8,026 nucleotides of DNA from Opitutaceae bacterium (lineage in GTDB: Bacteria; Verrucomicrobiota; Verrucomicrobiia; Opitutales; Opitutaceae), in contig PMSP01000236.1 of assembly GCA_003168315.1 (NCBI GenBank), positions 1 to 8,026 of the forward strand, given 5' to 3'. A program made the position numbers and the translations under genes. Below the pieces are notes generated by a model. The model worked only from the letters and a program-made list of their open reading frames with translations, was not told where the DNA came from and made no database searches. This document shows, piece after piece, positions 5,996-8,026 of this stretch. The stretch's first letter is position 1; each line of letters opens with the position of its first letter.

Positions 5996-7282
5996 TCAAG
6001 CAGCCCATGGATCGCGGGCGAGGAGGGTTTCGCTCAGCTGGACGGCGGAAAGGAAGGCGTCCTCGTGGAAACCGTACCGGAAGTAGCTCCCGGCGAAATA
6101 GGTCTCGCTCGCCCCGGCCGACGCGGCGTTCAGGCCAGGAAGCTCCCTCTGGGCGTGCAGCGCCCCCAGGTTGAAGAGGGGATGCTCGTAGGCGATGCTC
6201 TTAAGCACCTTCGCGGGGTCGATCGCGTGCGGCCGGTTGATCGAGACGAAGTAGTCCTCTTTCTCGGAGACGCCCTGGAGGGAATTCATCCAGTAGTGGG
6301 TCGCCGTGGACGAGTCGCCCGCGCCGTCGTGGTTGATCTCATAGTTCCAGCTGGCCCAGGCGAGCCGGGTCCTCGGCATGACGGAGCGGTCCGTGTGGAG
6401 CGTGGCGACGTTGTCCTGGTACCTGAACTCCCCGAGGAGGCGGGACTCGTCCGGCTTCGGGTCCTCCAGCAGCGACAGCGCGTGGTCCGCGTGGCAGGCC
6501 AGTATTACCTTGTCGAATACAAGCACCTCGCCGGACGTCGAGGTGAGGCGGACGCCCCTTCCCGGCCGCGAGATCCCGGCGATCCCGGATCCCAGGCGGA
6601 TCCGGTCCCTCCACGGGGCCACGAGCTTGCTCACGTACGCCCTCGAGCCACCGCAGACCGTGTACCACGGGTGCTGGGTGTCGAGGCCGAGGAACCCGTG
6701 ATTGTGGAAGAAGCGAAGGAGCGTGATCGCGGGAAACGAATTCATGAGCTCCGGGGGCGTGCTCCAGACCGCGGAGCTCATCGGGGCGAGGTAGAGGGCG
6801 AGGAAGTCGTCCCCGTAGCCGCGCCTCCTGACGAATTCCGCCAGCGTCAGGTCCTGGCTGGCGGGGTCGTCGAGCGCCTCGACCGCCTCGCGGTTGAACC
6901 GGCTAATCGTGCCGAGCATCCGGTAGAACCTGGGGCTCAGCAGGTTTTTCCGCTGGGCGAAGAGGTGGTTGAGCGATGAGCCGCAGTATTCCAGGCCGGA
7001 GTCGGCGTTGCGAACGCTGAAGGACATCTTGGTGGCCTTGGACTCGACGCCGAGCGTGTCGAAAAGCCGGTTCAGGTGGGGATAGGTGACCCTGTTGAAG
7101 ACCATGAAGCCGGTGTCGATCGGAAGGTCGCGGTGCGTTCCCGGCTCCTCGACGGAAACCGTGTTGGAATGGCCTCCCGCGTGCGCGTTCTGCTCAAAAA
7201 CCGTCACATCGAAGTGCCGGTTCAGGAAATGGGCGCATCCCAGCCCGGCGATGCCGGAACCCACAATGGCTAGACTGGTCAT
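5996..7282 (-). CDS. FAD-dependent oxidoreductase, COG2907/amine-oxidase-like (candidate fatty-acyl desaturase/oxidase)
   Basis: This is a 428-residue flavoprotein. The N-terminal Rossmann motif is AIVGSGIAGLGCAHFL (5-20, GxGxxG at 8-13), with the acidic residue ending strand 2 at E30 (VFEQ) that contacts the ADP ribose. Family-specific blocks follow: DTGFMVFNRVTYPHL (56-70), YLAPMSSAVWSTPP (154-167), HPWYTVCGGSRAYV (204-217) and the C-terminal flavin motif YFAGSYFRYGFHEDAFLSA (395-413). In Rhodobacter furan-fatty-acid synthesis, as I recall, a related flavin enzyme (UfaD) introduces a second double bond into a methylated acyl chain, so desaturation of the CFA-like product is a reasonable inference. 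I chose the ATG at 7282, which puts the Rossmann strand at the N-terminus and has a weak GGGGTG upstream. The ATG at 7309 adds nine residues. It is the first gene of the operon, preceded by about 130 bases of non-coding sequence. Confidence 0.92.
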   Translation of the reverse strand: MTSLAIVGSGIAGLGCAHFLNRHFDVTVFEQNAHAGGHSNTVSVEEPGTHRDLPIDTGFMVFNRVTYPHLNRLFDTLGVESKATKMSFSVRNADSGLEYCGSSLNHLFAQRKNLLSPRFYRMLGTISRFNREAVEALDDPASQDLTLAEFVRRRGYGDDFLALYLAPMSSAVWSTPPELMNSFPAITLLRFFHNHGFLGLDTQHPWYTVCGGSRAYVSKLVAPWRDRIRLGSGIAGISRPGRGVRLTSTSGEVLVFDKVILACHADHALSLLEDPKPDESRLLGEFRYQDNVATLHTDRSVMPRTRLAWASWNYEINHDGAGDSSTATHYWMNSLQGVSEKEDYFVSINRPHAIDPAKVLKSIAYEHPLFNLGALHAQRELPGLNAASAGASETYFAGSYFRYGFHEDAFLSAVQLSETLLARDPWAA

Positions 7283-7320
7283 AGGTAGCTGCACCCCAGC
7301 GGATTGCATGGGCGTTGGGA

Positions 7321-7347
7321 TTTGTCAAAGGCCATATCGTTTTGTCA
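7321..7347 (-). promoter_or_regulatory. Candidate operator/promoter: TGACAAA direct repeat upstream of the operon
   Basis: Two copies of the heptamer TGACAAA (minus strand) lie exactly 20 bp apart, at 7321-7327 and 7341-7347. They are 39 bp upstream of the chosen FAD-gene ATG, in the only substantial non-coding gap of the operon. The downstream copy contains a perfect TTGACA (7323-7328), a sigma70-type -35 hexamer. I cannot find a convincing TATAAT-like -10 at 16-18 bp (CAATCC/AATCCG), so a standard promoter is not established. A spacing of two helical turns fits an activator or repressor site. Operons of this kind in other bacteria can be under LitR/CarH or ECF sigma control, but no such regulator gene is in the window. 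Confidence 0.3.
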
Positions 7348-7413
7348 GGATACATACGCCCCTGGGAGCGTTGGGGATGCATCGCGGGCCCGGCTGGGAT
7401 CCTCCGGGACGGC

Positions 7414-8026
7414 CTAACGCTTTTTCCAGGCGCTGTAGTCCGACGGGGTGTCGAGGTCGCAGGCGAGCTCAGGGAGGTCGAGGGAGGCGACATCGCGCGC
7501 GCCCGAGTTGAGCATCCCGCGAGCGCCCTCGTCACCCGAGAGGGCCGCCAAGGCTGCAAACAGGTCGCGGCCGAAGACGGCCGGGGCGCCGTTGCGCCCG
7601 GCATATCGGGACGCCGAGATGAGCCCGGTCGATCGGTGCAGCGTGGCCAAGCTGTTGATGACCTGAGCGGACAGGCCCGGCTGGTCGCACGGCGCGATGA
7701 GGACGGCGTCGAGCGCGGGTTCCGCCTCGACCAGCGCCGCCATGCCGGCCCGGATGGACGAGGCGATCCCCTCCGCCCAATCGGGATTGTGCACCGCGAT
7801 CACCGCGCGGTCGACGACCGCTGACAGCACCTCCCTCGCGTTCGCCCCGACGACTACGGCGATGGGACGCGCCTGGGAGGCGAGGGCTGCGTCGACCGCC
7901 CGGGCCACAAACGTTTTCCCTTCGACCTCGAGGAGCTGCTTCACCGACCCCATCCGCGACGATCCGCCCGCAGCAAGGACGACGGCGCCCAGCAGGAACG
8001 GCCGGTCCCTGGCCGCGGATTCAGTC
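7414..8026 (-). CDS. MocA-type nucleotidyltransferase (molybdenum cofactor cytidylyltransferase family), start outside window
   Basis: About 203 residues are visible, and the frame is still open at the window edge. The nucleotide-binding loop LAAGGSSRMGSVKQLL (fragment residues 17-32) is the AAGxSxRMGxxK signature of MobA/MocA-like transferases. NPDWAEGIASSIRAG (80-94), PCDQPG (112-117; metal and nucleotide binding, with the DQP form usual in MocA rather than MobA), GAPAVFGRDLF, GDEGARGML (164-172) and LDTPSDY (191-197) follow in normal order. Such enzymes attach CMP to molybdopterin for xanthine-oxidase-family enzymes; the exact substrate is not proven here. The ATG at 7953 cannot be the true start because it would cut off the binding loop. 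The visible part is close to the usual 200 residues, so little is missing. A gap of 131 bp separates it from the FAD gene, so it is probably not part of the lipid operon. Confidence 0.9.
   Translation of the reverse strand, partial: TESAARDRPFLLGAVVLAAGGSSRMGSVKQLLEVEGKTFVARAVDAALASQARPIAVVVGANAREVLSAVVDRAVIAVHNPDWAEGIASSIRAGMAALVEAEPALDAVLIAPCDQPGLSAQVINSLATLHRSTGLISASRYAGRNGAPAVFGRDLFAALAALSGDEGARGMLNSGARDVASLDLPELACDLDTPSDYSAWKKR

Noticed and set aside
5994..5999. A TTGACA hexamer (minus strand) at the FAD/DUF1365 junction as an internal promoter
   Set aside because: It lies at a 2-nt gene junction, spans the FAD stop codon, and has only a poor -10 (ACCAAT) at 17 bp. Chance occurrence is more likely.
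7355..7413. Short stems after the MocA-like stop (for example CGCTC-CCAG-GGGCG) as an intrinsic terminator
   Set aside because: The stems are short, one contains a G-U pair, and no T-tract follows, so a terminator cannot be supported.

Overview
This is a high-G+C bacterial chromosomal window (roughly two thirds G+C by eye) that is almost entirely coding. No intergenic stretch exceeds about 130 bases. There are no tRNA or rRNA genes, no CRISPR array, and no insertion sequence or transposase that I can see. The left edge holds the 3' part of priA followed by a small Dabb-domain gene, both on the plus strand. I associate a priA-Dabb neighbourhood, weak or absent Shine-Dalgarno sequences and this style of protein with Verrucomicrobiota (Opitutia-like). 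That assignment rests on memory and impression, not on a search.

The rest of the window is on the minus strand. Read in the direction of transcription it begins at the right edge with most of a MocA-type nucleotidyltransferase gene. A gap of about 130 bases follows, and then a tightly packed six-gene run: FAD-dependent oxidoreductase (COG2907-like), DUF1365 protein, cyclopropane-fatty-acid-synthase-like methyltransferase, small DUF1475-like membrane protein, DUF1295 membrane reductase-like protein, and a second methyltransferase that resembles plant coclaurine N-methyltransferases. The junctions are 2 nt, 6 nt, and then three successive 4-nt start/stop overlaps (ATGA, GTGA, ATGA), so this is almost certainly one operon. 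Its last gene runs 19 bp into the 3' end of the Dabb gene, tail to tail.

The genes suggest a membrane-lipid acyl-chain modification pathway. A methyltransferase of the CFA fold would add a one-carbon unit at a fatty-acid double bond. The FAD enzyme could desaturate or oxidise the product, as proposed for furan-fatty-acid synthesis in Rhodobacter. DUF1365 is the usual but uncharacterised companion of that pair. The DUF1295 protein has the fold of membrane sterol/enone reductases. The core trio FAD-DUF1365-CFA is a known conserved neighbourhood. The unusual part is the distal half: a DUF1475-like protein and a second, plant-CNMT-like methyltransferase, coupled to a CFA homologue in which two bicarbonate-site residues of E. 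coli CFA synthase appear substituted. This operon is the best candidate in the window for an undescribed pathway; its product cannot be read from sequence alone.
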